Positions 53,171 to 63,089 of a DNA stretch of 64,000 bases are shown piece after piece. Numbering within the stretch: the first letter of the stretch is position 1; every line of letters begins with the position of its first letter. The notes under the pieces are model-generated. The model was given only the letters and a program-made list of their open reading frames with translations, made no database searches and was not told where the DNA came from. Location: the NCBI GenBank assembly GCA_964648115.1, contig CAZYME010000013.1:1-64000 (forward strand). The letters run 5' to 3'. The position numbers were made by a program, and so were the translations under genes. Source of the DNA: CAZYME01 sp964648115. Lineage in GTDB: Bacteria; Pseudomonadota; Gammaproteobacteria; Legionellales; Legionellaceae.

Positions 53171-53977
53171 ATGGCTCGTGTTGCCGTAGTTCAAATGAAC
53201 TCTTCACATATTGTGAAAGACAATCTGCGCGAGCTCGAGCCATTTTTTCAAAAAGCAAGCGAGGGCGGTGCTGAATTGCTTGTCTTGCCTGAGAATTTTG
53301 CCTTCATGGGAATCCAAGCGGGCGATAAATTGCTGATTGCAGAAGAGCCTGGCGAGGGTGAGATTCAACTCGCAGTAAGTGCGCTTGCTAAGCGTTATAG
53401 CATGTGGGTTATTGCGGGCTCAATATTTATGTCTTATTCGAAGCAGCGGGTAAAAGCTAGTTGCATGGTATACAATCATCACGGAGAAACGATTGACCGT
53501 TATGACAAAATTCATTTGTTCGATGCTAAGGTATCAGAGCAAGAGCCGCATCAAGAATCGCTAACGATTGCTCCGGGAAATAAACCCGTGGTTGTCGATA
53601 CACCGGTTGGCCGCATTGGATTGAGCATTTGTTATGATTTACGCTTTCCTGAATTATATCGCCAATTGGTTATAGAAGGTGCTGAGCTATTCACGGTTCC
53701 TTCCGCATTTACCGCAATTACCGGGGCGGCTCATTGGGAGGCTTTATTAAGAGCTCGTGCCATTGAGAGTTTATGTTATGTTCTAGCGCCGAACCAAGGA
53801 GGCCTCCATACAAATGGTCGCTATACGCATGGGCATAGCATGATTGTTGATCCCTGGGGTAAAATAATAAGTGAGCAACCAGAGGGGGTAGGCGTTATTT
53901 TTGCCGATATTGATTTAAAACGCTTACAGCAACTCCGCCAACAATTTCCTTGTAATGATCACCATATACTTAAATAG
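53171..53977 (+). CDS. Nitrilase-superfamily amidase (NIT1/deaminated glutathione amidase-like)
   Basis: 268 residues. The Glu-Lys-Cys catalytic triad is visible: E41 in LPENFAFMG, K113 in YDKIHLFDA and C154 in LSICYDLRFPELYR. The segment IHLFDA with YDLRFPELYR fits the NIT1 type, which repairs deaminated glutathione; an omega-amidase is the alternative. It lies 8 bp before tldD, the same pairing as in Pseudomonas as I recall. Confidence 0.9.
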   Translation: MARVAVVQMNSSHIVKDNLRELEPFFQKASEGGAELLVLPENFAFMGIQAGDKLLIAEEPGEGEIQLAVSALAKRYSMWVIAGSIFMSYSKQRVKASCMVYNHHGETIDRYDKIHLFDAKVSEQEPHQESLTIAPGNKPVVVDTPVGRIGLSICYDLRFPELYRQLVIEGAELFTVPSAFTAITGAAHWEALLRARAIESLCYVLAPNQGGLHTNGRYTHGHSMIVDPWGKIISEQPEGVGVIFADIDLKRLQQLRQQFPCNDHHILK

Positions 53978-53985
53978 GTAATTTT

Positions 53986-55425
53986 ATGAAATTAGCATTG
54001 ACTATAGCCAAAGATTTATTACTAAAACCTGCTTCTATTGACGAATCTGGTATCGAAAAATTGATACGATCCATGTTAAACAACCATGTCGATGATGCTG
54101 ATTTGTATTTTCAAAGCTGTAGTTATGAGTCCTGGTATTTGGAAGACTCTGAAGTAAAAAGCGGTAGTTATTCTATCGATAGAGGGGTTGGTATTCGTGC
54201 AGTAAGCGGTGATAAAACAGGTTACGCATATTGTGATGATATTTTATTGCCTGCGATGGAACGAGCTGCTGACGCTGCCCGTTCGATTGCTTTGTTGGGG
54301 GCTCATCCTTCACAAGCGATAAAAATAGAGAGCTCACCCATTGCCCGTTATCCCGGCATTAACCCTATTGAAGGTATGAGTAAGCAAGAAAAAATAGCCT
54401 TGCTAGAGGCGATTGATAAAGAAGCAAGACGCATGGACCCTCGGGTTATCCAAGTGAATGCTTCTTTGAGTGGTTGTTATGAGGTGGTCATGGTTGCGGG
54501 TATGCATGGCCAAATGATTGCAGATATTAGGCCGATGGTGAGTGTGAATGTAAGCGTTATCGTCGAAGATAAAGGGCGGAGAGAATCTGCGCGTTCAGGA
54601 GGGGGGGGCCGTGTCGGTTACTCATTTTTCCTTGAGCAAGATCGTGCGTTGGTTTATGCACGCGAAGCAGTGCGTGAGGCGCTTATCAATCTAGATGCGG
54701 TGGATGCCCCTGCAGGAATGATGCCTGTGGTGCTAGGCCCTGGGTGGCCTGGGGTATTGTTGCATGAAGCTGTGGGACATGGACTAGAAGGGGACTTTAA
54801 TCGTAAAGGTCTTTCTGCATTTTCAGGACGGATGGGGCAGCAAGTAGCAGCTCCTGGTGTTACTGTTGTGGATAACGGGACCTTAGCCGATCGACGTGGT
54901 TCACTTACGATAGATGATGAAGGCACGCCAACGCAATGCACAACGCTGATCGAAAATGGTGTACTGGTGAATTACATGCAAGATAAGCTAAATGCAAAAT
55001 TGATGGGCATGCAACCAACTGGTAATTGCCGACGTGAATCTTATGCAAACGTACCTATGCCAAGAATGACTAATACGTATATGTTAGCCGGCCCGTATAA
55101 TCCAGAAGAAATAATTCGTTCTGTAGAGCGCGGTTTATATGCAGTAAATTTTGGGGGCGGCCAAGTTGATATCACTTCAGGGCAATTTGTATTCTCTGCA
55201 AGCGAAGCTTACCTCATAGAAAATGGCAAAGTAACAACTCCTGTAAAAGGAGCAACATTGATCGGTAATGGGCCTGAAGTGATGAAGCAAATTAGTATGG
55301 TGGGTAATGACTTAGCATTGGATGGTGGTATCGGTGTATGCGGAAAAGATGGCCAATCAGTTCCAGTAGGCGTAGGTCAACCCACGTTAAAAATTGATGC
55401 TTTGACAGTGGGCGGAACGCGCTAA
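53986..55425 (+). CDS. tldD: Metalloprotease TldD
   Basis: 479 residues (E. coli 481). With TldE/PmbA it cuts unfolded peptides and modified-peptide precursors. The zinc motif HEAVGHGLEGD begins near residue 260, and the second conserved block LTIDDEGTP and TNTYMLAG follows. The typical N-terminal GVGIRAVSGDKTGYAYCD is intact. pmbA/tldE is not in the window. Its stop overlaps the stop region of the convergent membrane-protein gene by four bases. Confidence 0.96.
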   Translation: MKLALTIAKDLLLKPASIDESGIEKLIRSMLNNHVDDADLYFQSCSYESWYLEDSEVKSGSYSIDRGVGIRAVSGDKTGYAYCDDILLPAMERAADAARSIALLGAHPSQAIKIESSPIARYPGINPIEGMSKQEKIALLEAIDKEARRMDPRVIQVNASLSGCYEVVMVAGMHGQMIADIRPMVSVNVSVIVEDKGRRESARSGGGGRVGYSFFLEQDRALVYAREAVREALINLDAVDAPAGMMPVVLGPGWPGVLLHEAVGHGLEGDFNRKGLSAFSGRMGQQVAAPGVTVVDNGTLADRRGSLTIDDEGTPTQCTTLIENGVLVNYMQDKLNAKLMGMQPTGNCRRESYANVPMPRMTNTYMLAGPYNPEEIIRSVERGLYAVNFGGGQVDITSGQFVFSASEAYLIENGKVTTPVKGATLIGNGPEVMKQISMVGNDLALDGGIGVCGKDGQSVPVGVGQPTLKIDALTVGGTR

Positions 55426-56513
55426 ACAAAATGATGCGACAGCCAAATAACCCAAATATTTATTGGCTGTCGGAATAACACCACTCCGGCTAAAACACCT
55501 AACACAGCGTACCGATTAATATAATAAAGCGCCCCTGTAGATGTGGTGCAATAGGGTTCAAGTTGGGTAATCCACCTACGAAGAGCAACGCAAACCGGTA
55601 AATAAAATAGCACCAAAATTTCATTAAATAAACGTGCTTCCATCAAATTGCCAACCAGCAATAACCCTGCAAAATAAAATAAGGCCACATACCGCAAAGG
55701 CCTATATTGCAAAGGGATATAATCATAAAACGCAAACCAGAACAGAGGTAAGCCCGCAAAACAGAACAAAAACAGTAGTATATGTAGGTCGTTGAGCAGC
55801 CAAACTAAGTTGGCCTCATAATAGGTGTGCTCAGACGCACGGAAATACCATTCCATTATAGGCCCAGGAAGCCCATGGGTGAACGTTAAAACCAAGCCAC
55901 GTGCAAAGCAATAAGCCAATATAGCAAGCAATAATGGAACTATCACTGACCTCATTTTTTGCCAATGCAGTGCTGGGATTATCAACACTAGCAAAATACT
56001 GCTTTCGCGATTAAATGTTGCGAGAAATACCCAAGGAATAAAGTATATCCACCGCTCTCGCAAGCACAATAAGAAGCCCATAGCCATAAAAAAGAGAGAT
56101 GCGGTGTCACAAGGGTAAAAAAAAGTAGCTTTACCTTCACTTGTAAATCGATAGTTGATAACGGTCATGAGCGGTAACAGTAGAATACAGAGCCAGCTAA
56201 GCAGCTGGGCTTGCTGAGGAGTAAATTCATACTCCAATAATTTGATCAGGGTGAAGTAAAACAGGCTTATAAATAACCATTCCATTAAAAAAAATAGATT
56301 ATCAACGGAAAGTGGTAAAAAATAGATTAAAAAGTGAACAATAGCGGGAACAAGTAATCTCTGCCCAAACGGTAATCGAGCAGAAAAATTAGCCATATCT
56401 GTGAGCGTTGTATCAACAAATACGCCTGTAAGTTTGATGTGAATAAAAACATAACCAAGCAATAAGGCAAAGGTTATGAAGCGCGATTTAAAACGGAGAA
56501 TATCCTTATTCAT
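55422..56513 (-). CDS. Uncharacterised polytopic membrane protein
   Basis: 363 residues with about nine or ten membrane helices and no signal peptide. The motif LATFNRESSILLVL after the fourth or fifth helix, and LMEARLFNEILVLFYLPV near the end, are reminiscent of polyprenol-linked glycosyltransferases and related envelope-sugar membrane proteins, but the N-terminal acidic motif of GT39 is not seen. I do not recognise the family. It is transcribed towards tldD and preceded by a repeat-rich stretch. Confidence 0.7.
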   Translation of the reverse strand: MNKDILRFKSRFITFALLLGYVFIHIKLTGVFVDTTLTDMANFSARLPFGQRLLVPAIVHFLIYFLPLSVDNLFFLMEWLFISLFYFTLIKLLEYEFTPQQAQLLSWLCILLLPLMTVINYRFTSEGKATFFYPCDTASLFFMAMGFLLCLRERWIYFIPWVFLATFNRESSILLVLIIPALHWQKMRSVIVPLLLAILAYCFARGLVLTFTHGLPGPIMEWYFRASEHTYYEANLVWLLNDLHILLFLFCFAGLPLFWFAFYDYIPLQYRPLRYVALFYFAGLLLVGNLMEARLFNEILVLFYLPVCVALRRWITQLEPYCTTSTGALYYINRYAVLGVLAGVVLFRQPINIWVIWLSHHFV

Positions 56514-56587
56514 GTATTGTCGCGGAGCAATAAAATAATAGATCGAGACTACCCTATGTATATGTATAAATGCAATTGCATGAATGA

Positions 56588-56671
56588 GTCCCGCATTTCG
56601 CTGCGCTCCATACGGGCTACATGGTTAAATTAGATCATGTAGCCCGTATGGAGCGCAGCGAAATGCGGGAT
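56588..56671. repeat. REP-like family B inverted pair, left of the small gene
   Basis: Arms CCCGCATTTCGCTGCGCTCC (left) and its complement ending GCGAAATGCGGG (right) around a spacer ATGGTTAAATTAGATCAT. The same spacer and nearly the same arms recur at 57156-57238. Confidence 0.85.
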
Positions 56672-56747
56672 TTCATTATTTACATTGAAATTCTAAGCGC
56701 CCTATTTATAATGATCATTGGGCCTGACGATAGCAGGAGTTTCAAAA

Positions 56748-57137
56748 ATGACAAATGGTTGTGGAGAAGCATGCGAAATTGGAATAACGGCCGGAAGTAT
56801 CGTAGGCGGCCTTGCCGGATTTACTGCTGATGTTTGCTTATCTATATTTTATGTACGACCTTTTATTGATCATTTAACCGATACAGACAGCCAGACAGAG
56901 GAAATAATTACCGGGGTTATTGCTCTTCTTGCTCTGCCGCTATTTGTTGTCCCGGGTGCGAAGCTTGGCAAAATTGTAGGGGCGCCTACCGCTGTCGCTC
57001 TACAAGGCCTTTATGCCTGCGGGTCAGCAGGTTTATCAGCATTGAGTAGCCTCTCTTTATTCCGCCATCAACCTCCGGCAACAGCGCAAGTACCAGGTGA
57101 AACGAGCAAACTAATTTCTGAGGCCTCGGTGGTTTAA
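56748..57137 (+). CDS. Small Gly-rich membrane protein flanked by twin repeats
   Basis: 129 residues. Two or three hydrophobic helices: about 8-32 (GITAGSIVGGLAGFTADVCL, glycine-zipper-like), 52-78 (IITGVIALLALPLFVVPGAKLG), and a weaker one at 85-105. The tail is polar. ATG 56748 follows AGGAG at 8 nt. I do not recognise the family. The gene is isolated between two nearly identical family B hairpins in the same orientation, which suggests a small moved or captured cassette. Confidence 0.6.
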   Translation: MTNGCGEACEIGITAGSIVGGLAGFTADVCLSIFYVRPFIDHLTDTDSQTEEIITGVIALLALPLFVVPGAKLGKIVGAPTAVALQGLYACGSAGLSALSSLSLFRHQPPATAQVPGETSKLISEASVV

Positions 57138-57155
57138 TTATGCAGCTCTCAATGA

Positions 57156-57238
57156 GTCCCGCATTACGCTGCGCTTCATACGGGCTACATGGTTAAATTA
57201 GATCATGTAGCCCGTATGAAGCGCAGCGTAATGCGGGA
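57156..57238. repeat. REP-like family B inverted pair, right of the small gene
   Basis: Arms CCCGCATTACGCTGCGCTTC and its complement ending GCGTAATGCGGG, same spacer as the copy at 56588-56671. Substitutions between the two copies occur in both arms together, so pairing is preserved. Confidence 0.85.
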
Positions 57239-57245
57239 CTTCATT

Positions 57246-60200
57246 TCAAGTTAACTTACCCAACAGCTCTTTAATCTCATGAATCCGTTCTTCGTGTGAC
57301 GTGCTATCCAACGTGAATTTTAAGCGAGAAGGGCCGTCCATTTTATAACGCTTGGCGTGTACTTGAATTAAATTAATCAACACGCTGGTATCGATATTCG
57401 GAGCGTCATTGAATTCTATTTTCCCTTGAAGCCCCGATGCGGCGATGCGGGTAATGCCTAATTTAGCCGCCGAAAATTTTAATTCAGTTACTAATAACAA
57501 ATGTTTTACTTGCTGAGGCAATAACCCAAAACGGTCAATTAATTCAATTTGTAAATCATGTAATTGCTGTTTGTCTTTGGCATTTGCAATGCGCTTATAC
57601 ATAATCAAGCGCGTGTGAATATCTCCAATGTAATCGTCAGGAATAATAGCGCTGATGCGCAGGTCTATTTCAGGTCCTGAATACATGGGTGCTGCAAGCT
57701 CTGGTGTTTTACCAGCTTTTAGATCATTAACAGCTTTATCAAGCATTTCCATAAAGAGATTAAAGCCAATAGCATGCATATTACCGCTTTGATCATCACC
57801 CAATAATTCACCAGCGCCTCGAATTTCTAAATCATGCGTTGCTAAAGTAAAGCCAGCTCCTAAATCTTCCAAAGACACAATGGCTTCTAGACGTTTAACA
57901 GCGTCAGGGGTTAATAGCTTGGCATTAGGCGTTAACAAATAAGCATAAGCTTGGTGATGCGAGCGACCAACGCGTCCACGCAATTGATGCAGTTGTGCTA
58001 GACCAAATTTATCCGCTCTATCAATAATAATCGTATTTGCCGTGGGAATGTCGATACCGGTTTCGATGATGGTGGTGCAAACTAACACATTAAATCGATG
58101 ATGGTAAAAGTCAGACATAACACGCTCAAGTTCACGCTCATGCATTTGACCGTGTGCATTGTGAATCTTAGCCTCTGGCACTAATTTTTGTAGATCTTGG
58201 CAAACACGAGCAATGGTTTGGACATTATTGTGCAGGAAAAAAACTTGCCCGCCACGTAAAATTTCCCGCAATATTGCTTCTCGTAATAAAGGCTCATTGG
58301 TTTCCTGCCAAAATGTTTTAATGGCTAAGCGTTTAGCCGGGGGGGTGGAAATGAGCGATATATCTCGAATGCCCGCCATCGCCATGTTTAAAGTACGTGG
58401 AATAGGGGTAGCAGTCATAGAAAGAATATCAACATGCGTGCGCAAGGATTTGATATGTTCTTTTTGTTTTACCCCAAAGCGATGCTCTTCATCGATGATA
58501 AGCAGCCCTAAATTATGGAAACGAATATCTTTTTGAAATAATTTATGCGTGCCAATTACAATATCAACACGTCCATTTTGTAATGACTCAACAACACCAG
58601 CAGATTCTTTCCCGCTACGAAAACGCGATAATAGTTCAATGTTGATCGGGAACTCAGCAAACCGGTCACGAAAGGTTTCAAAATGCTGACCAGCTAGCAG
58701 CGTTGTTGGAACTAACACACAAACTTGTTTGCCATTTAGAACTGCAATAAAGGCGGCACGCATGGCAACTTCTGTTTTACCAAAGCCCACATCGCCGCAA
58801 ATTAGCCTATCCATAGGGCGAGAAGATTGCATATCCTTAATAATTTGATTTATTGCTTGTAGTTGGTCAGTGGTTTCAGTAAAGGGAAATCCACTGGCAA
58901 AACGTTGGTAATCGTTTGGGCTGAATTGATAAACATACCCGGGTTTTGCCTCACGCTTTGCATAAATATCCAATAGCTCAATAGCGACATCATGAATTTT
59001 TTCAGCCGCTTTTTTCTTTTCTTTTTGCCATTGGTCAGTACCTAGCCGATGCAGAGGGGCATGCTCTGCATCGGCGCCAGTATAGCGACTGATAACATTC
59101 AATGCGGTGACAGGAACATATATTTTATCTTCTCCTGCATAAGTCAAAACTAAAAATTCGTTGGCATTGCCATTATCGTCAATGTACTGCAGGCCTTGGT
59201 AACGGCCTACACCAAATTGTAAATGTACAACAGGTGCACCAATGCGTAACTCTGCTAAATCACGAATGATCAGATCAGGGTCAATTGATTTTTGAGAGCT
59301 ACGCCGTTGGGGCACACTTTGCTCACCAAACAGCTGCGCTTCAACAATGATGGATATGGAGTGATCGATTAATTCTGTTCCATAAATAAGCGGGCCCGTA
59401 GTGATATTGATGGGAGCGTCATCTTCGAGAAAAGTAGACCAAGAGGGCTGGACTTTAGGTATTACGTTGCTAGGTTTAAGCAAATCCAGCAACACTTCGC
59501 GCCGTCCGGCACTTTCAACCACTAATAAATATCGGTGATTTTTTTTGCTCATATAAGTACACAGCTGCGACAAAGGTTGCGCTGCTTGTCGTTCAACGGG
59601 AAGTGCAGGGGCTTTATCTATATTAAAATTAAATACAGCTCCTTTCTTCTCGATAGGCTTATGGTAAACACGCAATTGCTGATACTGATTGGCATGCGTC
59701 ATTATTTCAGTAGGTGTTAGAAAACAAGCCTGGGGAGCCAGCAGTGGATGAGAGATATCATAACTACGTTGCTCATACCGTGCATTGAGCTCTTGCCAGA
59801 ATTGTTCGGCTTGTTCATGAATAGCTTCAACAAGGCATATGGAAGCATTGGTTGGTAAATAATCAAAAAAAGTAGCCGTTTTTTCAAAGAATAAGGGAAG
59901 GTAGTACTCAATGCCGCTTGGAAACTGCCCATCGCTAACTGCTTCGTAAATCTGGCATTGGCTAGGATTACCGGTAAATTGCTCTCTAAATGCGCGCCGA
60001 AATAGAGCGATACTTTGTTCATTTAGAGGAAATTCACGTGCTGGCAAAACTTGGATACGCTCGATTTTTTCGATCGTACGCTGATTTTCAGGATCAAAAC
60101 GGCGCAAGCTATCCACAACATCGTCAAATAATTCAATCCGAAATGGTAATGGACTGCCCATCGGATAGAGGTCAATGATGGAGCCCCGCACCGCAAACTC

Positions 60201-60689
60201 ACCATGTTCGAGAACCTTGTTCACGCAATGATAGCCCGCTTGCTCCAGTTGTTGCCTAAATTGTTCTATACGTATAGTTTGACCTTCAGAGAGAACCAGG
60301 CCATGTTTTGTTATAAACTGCGGTGGGCACAGCCGGTGCATCAAAGTACTTGCTGCACTAATGACTATTGCATTAGTGGTTTGTTGGAGACGGCTTAGTG
60401 TGTATAAACGCTCAGAAATAATATCTTGATGAGGTGAAAATCGATCGTAGGGTAATGTTTCCCAATCAGGGAACAGTAAAATTTCCTGCCCACTTGTCTC
60501 ATTTCCAATAAAAAATTGCAGTTCTTCTAGTAATTGTGCAGCAGACAAATTATCAGGTGCGATTAATAATTTCACCCCGGATGCATGCTGGCAATATTCA
60601 GCTAAGGCCAATGGCAGGCTACTACCATATAACTGCCCCCAAGTTTGCTTGGCGTCGATTTTAGCGGGAAGAAGAATAGGTTTGGCCAT
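57246..60689 (-). CDS. mfd: Transcription-repair coupling factor Mfd
   Basis: 1147 residues (E. coli 1148). It removes RNA polymerase stalled at lesions and recruits UvrA. The N-terminal UvrB-like region has LLFPDWETLPYDRFSPHQDI in two parts. The RNA polymerase-interacting domain contains VHLQFGVGRYQGL. The translocase has motif I ICGDVGFGKTEVAMRA, II DEEHRFGVKQKE, III SMTATPIPRTL, V ETGIDIPTANTII and VI QLRGRVGRS. The C-terminal TRCF domain ends near RLKFTLDS. No odd features. Confidence 0.97.
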   Translation of the reverse strand: MAKPILLPAKIDAKQTWGQLYGSSLPLALAEYCQHASGVKLLIAPDNLSAAQLLEELQFFIGNETSGQEILLFPDWETLPYDRFSPHQDIISERLYTLSRLQQTTNAIVISAASTLMHRLCPPQFITKHGLVLSEGQTIRIEQFRQQLEQAGYHCVNKVLEHGEFAVRGSIIDLYPMGSPLPFRIELFDDVVDSLRRFDPENQRTIEKIERIQVLPAREFPLNEQSIALFRRAFREQFTGNPSQCQIYEAVSDGQFPSGIEYYLPLFFEKTATFFDYLPTNASICLVEAIHEQAEQFWQELNARYEQRSYDISHPLLAPQACFLTPTEIMTHANQYQQLRVYHKPIEKKGAVFNFNIDKAPALPVERQAAQPLSQLCTYMSKKNHRYLLVVESAGRREVLLDLLKPSNVIPKVQPSWSTFLEDDAPINITTGPLIYGTELIDHSISIIVEAQLFGEQSVPQRRSSQKSIDPDLIIRDLAELRIGAPVVHLQFGVGRYQGLQYIDDNGNANEFLVLTYAGEDKIYVPVTALNVISRYTGADAEHAPLHRLGTDQWQKEKKKAAEKIHDVAIELLDIYAKREAKPGYVYQFSPNDYQRFASGFPFTETTDQLQAINQIIKDMQSSRPMDRLICGDVGFGKTEVAMRAAFIAVLNGKQVCVLVPTTLLAGQHFETFRDRFAEFPINIELLSRFRSGKESAGVVESLQNGRVDIVIGTHKLFQKDIRFHNLGLLIIDEEHRFGVKQKEHIKSLRTHVDILSMTATPIPRTLNMAMAGIRDISLISTPPAKRLAIKTFWQETNEPLLREAILREILRGGQVFFLHNNVQTIARVCQDLQKLVPEAKIHNAHGQMHERELERVMSDFYHHRFNVLVCTTIIETGIDIPTANTIIIDRADKFGLAQLHQLRGRVGRSHHQAYAYLLTPNAKLLTPDAVKRLEAIVSLEDLGAGFTLATHDLEIRGAGELLGDDQSGNMHAIGFNLFMEMLDKAVNDLKAGKTPELAAPMYSGPEIDLRISAIIPDDYIGDIHTRLIMYKRIANAKDKQQLHDLQIELIDRFGLLPQQVKHLLLVTELKFSAAKLGITRIAASGLQGKIEFNDAPNIDTSVLINLIQVHAKRYKMDGPSRLKFTLDSTSHEERIHEIKELLGKLT

Positions 60690-60770
60690 GTCGTTAACAT
60701 ATAAATATTTTAAGGCCAGGAAGTATACAATAAAATTACCCAGCTTGCAGGATGGATAACTAGATCATCG

Positions 60771-61343
60771 TTAGCGAAAAAAATAGCCGACAACAAACCC
60801 CGCGATCAAACCAAATAAATGCCCCTCCCAGGAAACGCCTTTTTTACCAGGAAATACGCCCAAAAAAATACCTGCAAAATAATAGAGGCTTAAGACACCC
60901 AGAATAATAGCGGTCAATGTACCTTGCTGATATATATCTGCAACTAACAATGCCCAATATCCAGTAATAAGAGCACTTGCTCCTAAATGAATACCTGGTT
61001 TAGCAAAGCACCAAATCAAGAAGCCGCTAAGTAAAGTTATATATAAAGTAACGTATAGAAAATAATCTAAGCCATGAATAAGAAGAAAATTACTTAAAAC
61101 GAGCAAAGGAATAGAATTAAAAAAAATGTGATTGAAATTAGCATGTAAGAAGGGCGCAAACACGATACCAGGCAACCCGTATAAGCGTCTTGGAATGATG
61201 CCTAATATCAAAAGACGTTTACCGGTTAGGTTACTGATAAAAAAAACCATCCATGGAATAGCCAAAATAATTGCTAGATTATGGGCATTTAGTTGGGTTT
61301 GGCTAACAATCAAAGCCAAGCTAGTGTTTAATTGCTCAATCAT
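60771..61343 (-). CDS. Rhomboid-family intramembrane serine protease
   Basis: 190 residues with about six membrane helices. The catalytic dyad is present: Ser in HLGASALITGYW and His in WEGHLFGLIAGF. The upstream HxxxN element of rhomboids appears in FLHANFNHIFFNSI. It cuts membrane-embedded substrates; the target is unknown. ATG 61343 is preferred, with AGGTGA 6 nt upstream, over the longer frame to 61409. It lies downstream of xseA, separated by a family A repeat, and before mfd. Confidence 0.9.
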   Translation of the reverse strand: MIEQLNTSLALIVSQTQLNAHNLAIILAIPWMVFFISNLTGKRLLILGIIPRRLYGLPGIVFAPFLHANFNHIFFNSIPLLVLSNFLLIHGLDYFLYVTLYITLLSGFLIWCFAKPGIHLGASALITGYWALLVADIYQQGTLTAIILGVLSLYYFAGIFLGVFPGKKGVSWEGHLFGLIAGFVVGYFFR

Positions 61344-61392
61344 GATGAGTTCACCTGATATAGATTTGCTGCGTTTTAGCAGATAGTGAATC

Positions 61393-61505
61393 GTAGGCTC
61401 CTCTACCATTGATGATAGAGGATGCCCGACAGGGCAGGTGAGGGTAGATCAAATCACCCCTCATCTGCTCTGTTGGGCACCTTCTCCCCTTGCGGGTCGA
61501 AGGGA
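61393..61505. repeat. Palindromic repeat family A, short form, overlapping xseA
   Basis: 113 bp, without the AT-rich centre seen in the copies at 13984 and 19865. The left arm has GTAGGCTCCTCTACC and ATGCCCGACAGGGC; the right arm has GCACCTTCTCCCCTTGCGGG. The right arm lies inside the xseA reading frame. Confidence 0.85.
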
Positions 61506-62827
61506 CTATTTTGCCCAATAATTTTACCCGTCAAATTACCCCTAGCTAAACGAATATCTATAACATCTCCCACATTAACATCTTCGCTATCTACTACAAT
61601 TTTATTTTTGCATGTAGCAATAGCATATCCTCTGTCTAGTGTAGCCAAGGGGCTTACTGCGTGCAATGTGGCGAGCTGATTTGTAAATGCTTGTTTGAGG
61701 CGATTAATTTTTAAGGATGCCTGCTGAATAAGACAATTTTCTAGATATTGTAAATCCGTCGCTGCTTTTCGTAATAAAATGACTGGGTTTTTGGCATCTA
61801 AGCGATTGTTTATCGCCTGAAATGTATGTTTCTGTTGCGCTAATAATTGATGTATTGCGTGATGTAAATGGTTTCTTAAATAATCCAGTGACTGCCAATA
61901 TGTGCTAATCAAATGCCTGGGCGATGTCATTTTTTGTGTTGCATGCTGGAGTAGCAGTTGCTGGTGTCGCATGAAATGGTTGATTGCTTTAAGAAGCCGC
62001 GCTTCATAAGTTTGAAAAAGAACCAGCAAATCGGGCAGGTTAGGGGTCACAGCTTCCGCCGCAGCTGTCGGGGTTGCTGCACGTAAATCAGCTACAAAAT
62101 CTGCTATCGTAAAATCCGTTTCATGTCCTACGCCTGAAACAATAGGAATCCGACTGTTGGCTATCGCATGGGCTAAGTGCTCGTCGTTAAATGCCCATAA
62201 ATCCTCAATACTACCGCCCCCGCGAGCCAAAATAAGCACGTCACAGCGTTTATCATGATGGGCGAGGTTTAATGCTGCAATTAATTGCTGGGCTGCTTGT
62301 TTGCCTTGCACCTCACTAGTGTAGATAACGACAGGTGCAACAGGGAAACGGCGCGCTAAAGTAGCAAGAACATCACGTAAAGCGGCTCCGGTTGCGGAAG
62401 TGATGACTCCAATCTGCCCTGGAAAAAGTGGCAATGGTTTCTTACGCGTAGGATCAAATAATCCCAGAGCAGCAAGTCTGGCTTTCAATAACTCAAATTG
62501 TCGATATAAATCTCCTTCGCCCGCGTCATGAATTTGTTCAACAATTAATTGATAATCACCACGCGCTTCATACAGGCTTAAATGGCCCTGAGCGCGTATT
62601 TGTTGTCCATTTTGCAGTTTGTCATTACTTTCATGACGGTTACGAAAATAGACACAACGTAGCTGGGCTGTCGCGTCTTTGAGCGTAAAATAAACATGCC
62701 CCGATGCAGGCTTGCTTAAGTTGGATATTTCACCTTCTACAACGACGGCGCCCATTTCATGCTCAAGCCATGAGCGCACTTGTCGGTTGAGTTGGCTTAC
62801 GGTCAGCACTGGTGGTTGGGTGAGCAT
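61454..62827 (-). CDS. xseA: Exodeoxyribonuclease VII large subunit
   Basis: 457 residues. With XseB it degrades single-stranded DNA from both ends. The N-terminal OB-fold has VVVEGEISNLSKPASGHVYF and QLRCVYFR; the catalytic domain has GVITSATGAALRDVL, LILARGGGSIEDLWAFND, VSGVGHETDFTIADF and DLRAATPTAAAE. Coiled-coil helices follow (290-400). The last 17 residues (SPFDPQGEKVPNRADEG) and the stop codon come from a family A repeat, so the native C-terminus has been replaced or extended. xseB is not adjacent. Confidence 0.96.
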   Translation of the reverse strand: MLTQPPVLTVSQLNRQVRSWLEHEMGAVVVEGEISNLSKPASGHVYFTLKDATAQLRCVYFRNRHESNDKLQNGQQIRAQGHLSLYEARGDYQLIVEQIHDAGEGDLYRQFELLKARLAALGLFDPTRKKPLPLFPGQIGVITSATGAALRDVLATLARRFPVAPVVIYTSEVQGKQAAQQLIAALNLAHHDKRCDVLILARGGGSIEDLWAFNDEHLAHAIANSRIPIVSGVGHETDFTIADFVADLRAATPTAAAEAVTPNLPDLLVLFQTYEARLLKAINHFMRHQQLLLQHATQKMTSPRHLISTYWQSLDYLRNHLHHAIHQLLAQQKHTFQAINNRLDAKNPVILLRKAATDLQYLENCLIQQASLKINRLKQAFTNQLATLHAVSPLATLDRGYAIATCKNKIVVDSEDVNVGDVIDIRLARGNLTGKIIGQNSPFDPQGEKVPNRADEG

Positions 62828-62951
62828 AAGATTTAGTCGTTTTTTAGCCGGTGTATGGCTAGTTTAACAAGCAGGACAGAACAAAGGAATGCAGGAAGTG
62901 CCAACATGTTTTCTAGAAATCTGAGCAATGTGTTTTATTGTGAACTAGATC

Positions 62952-63075
62952 TTAAACGAAGGGTGGCACGGAAGGGAGGGCTCCTGTCGCGCGCAGCTTG
63001 CGAGCACGACGGGATACCTGCAGTGAAAGGACCCTGAGGCATCAGGACCTCATTCAAGCTTCGTTTAAAAAGAAA
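62952..63075. repeat. Repeat family E (long copy)
   Basis: About 124 bp with ends TTAAACGAAGGGTGGCAC and TTCGTTTAAAAAGAAAC, partly inverted. Shares its ends and CAGGACC with 37615-37690 in opposite orientation. An open frame across it (62855-63037) is not a gene. Confidence 0.6.
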
Positions 63076-63089
63076 CTTAATTTGTTTTT

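Noticed and set aside
62855..63037. Small open frame on the plus strand
   Set aside because: It lies mostly in repeat family E and has no ribosome binding site or protein-like composition.
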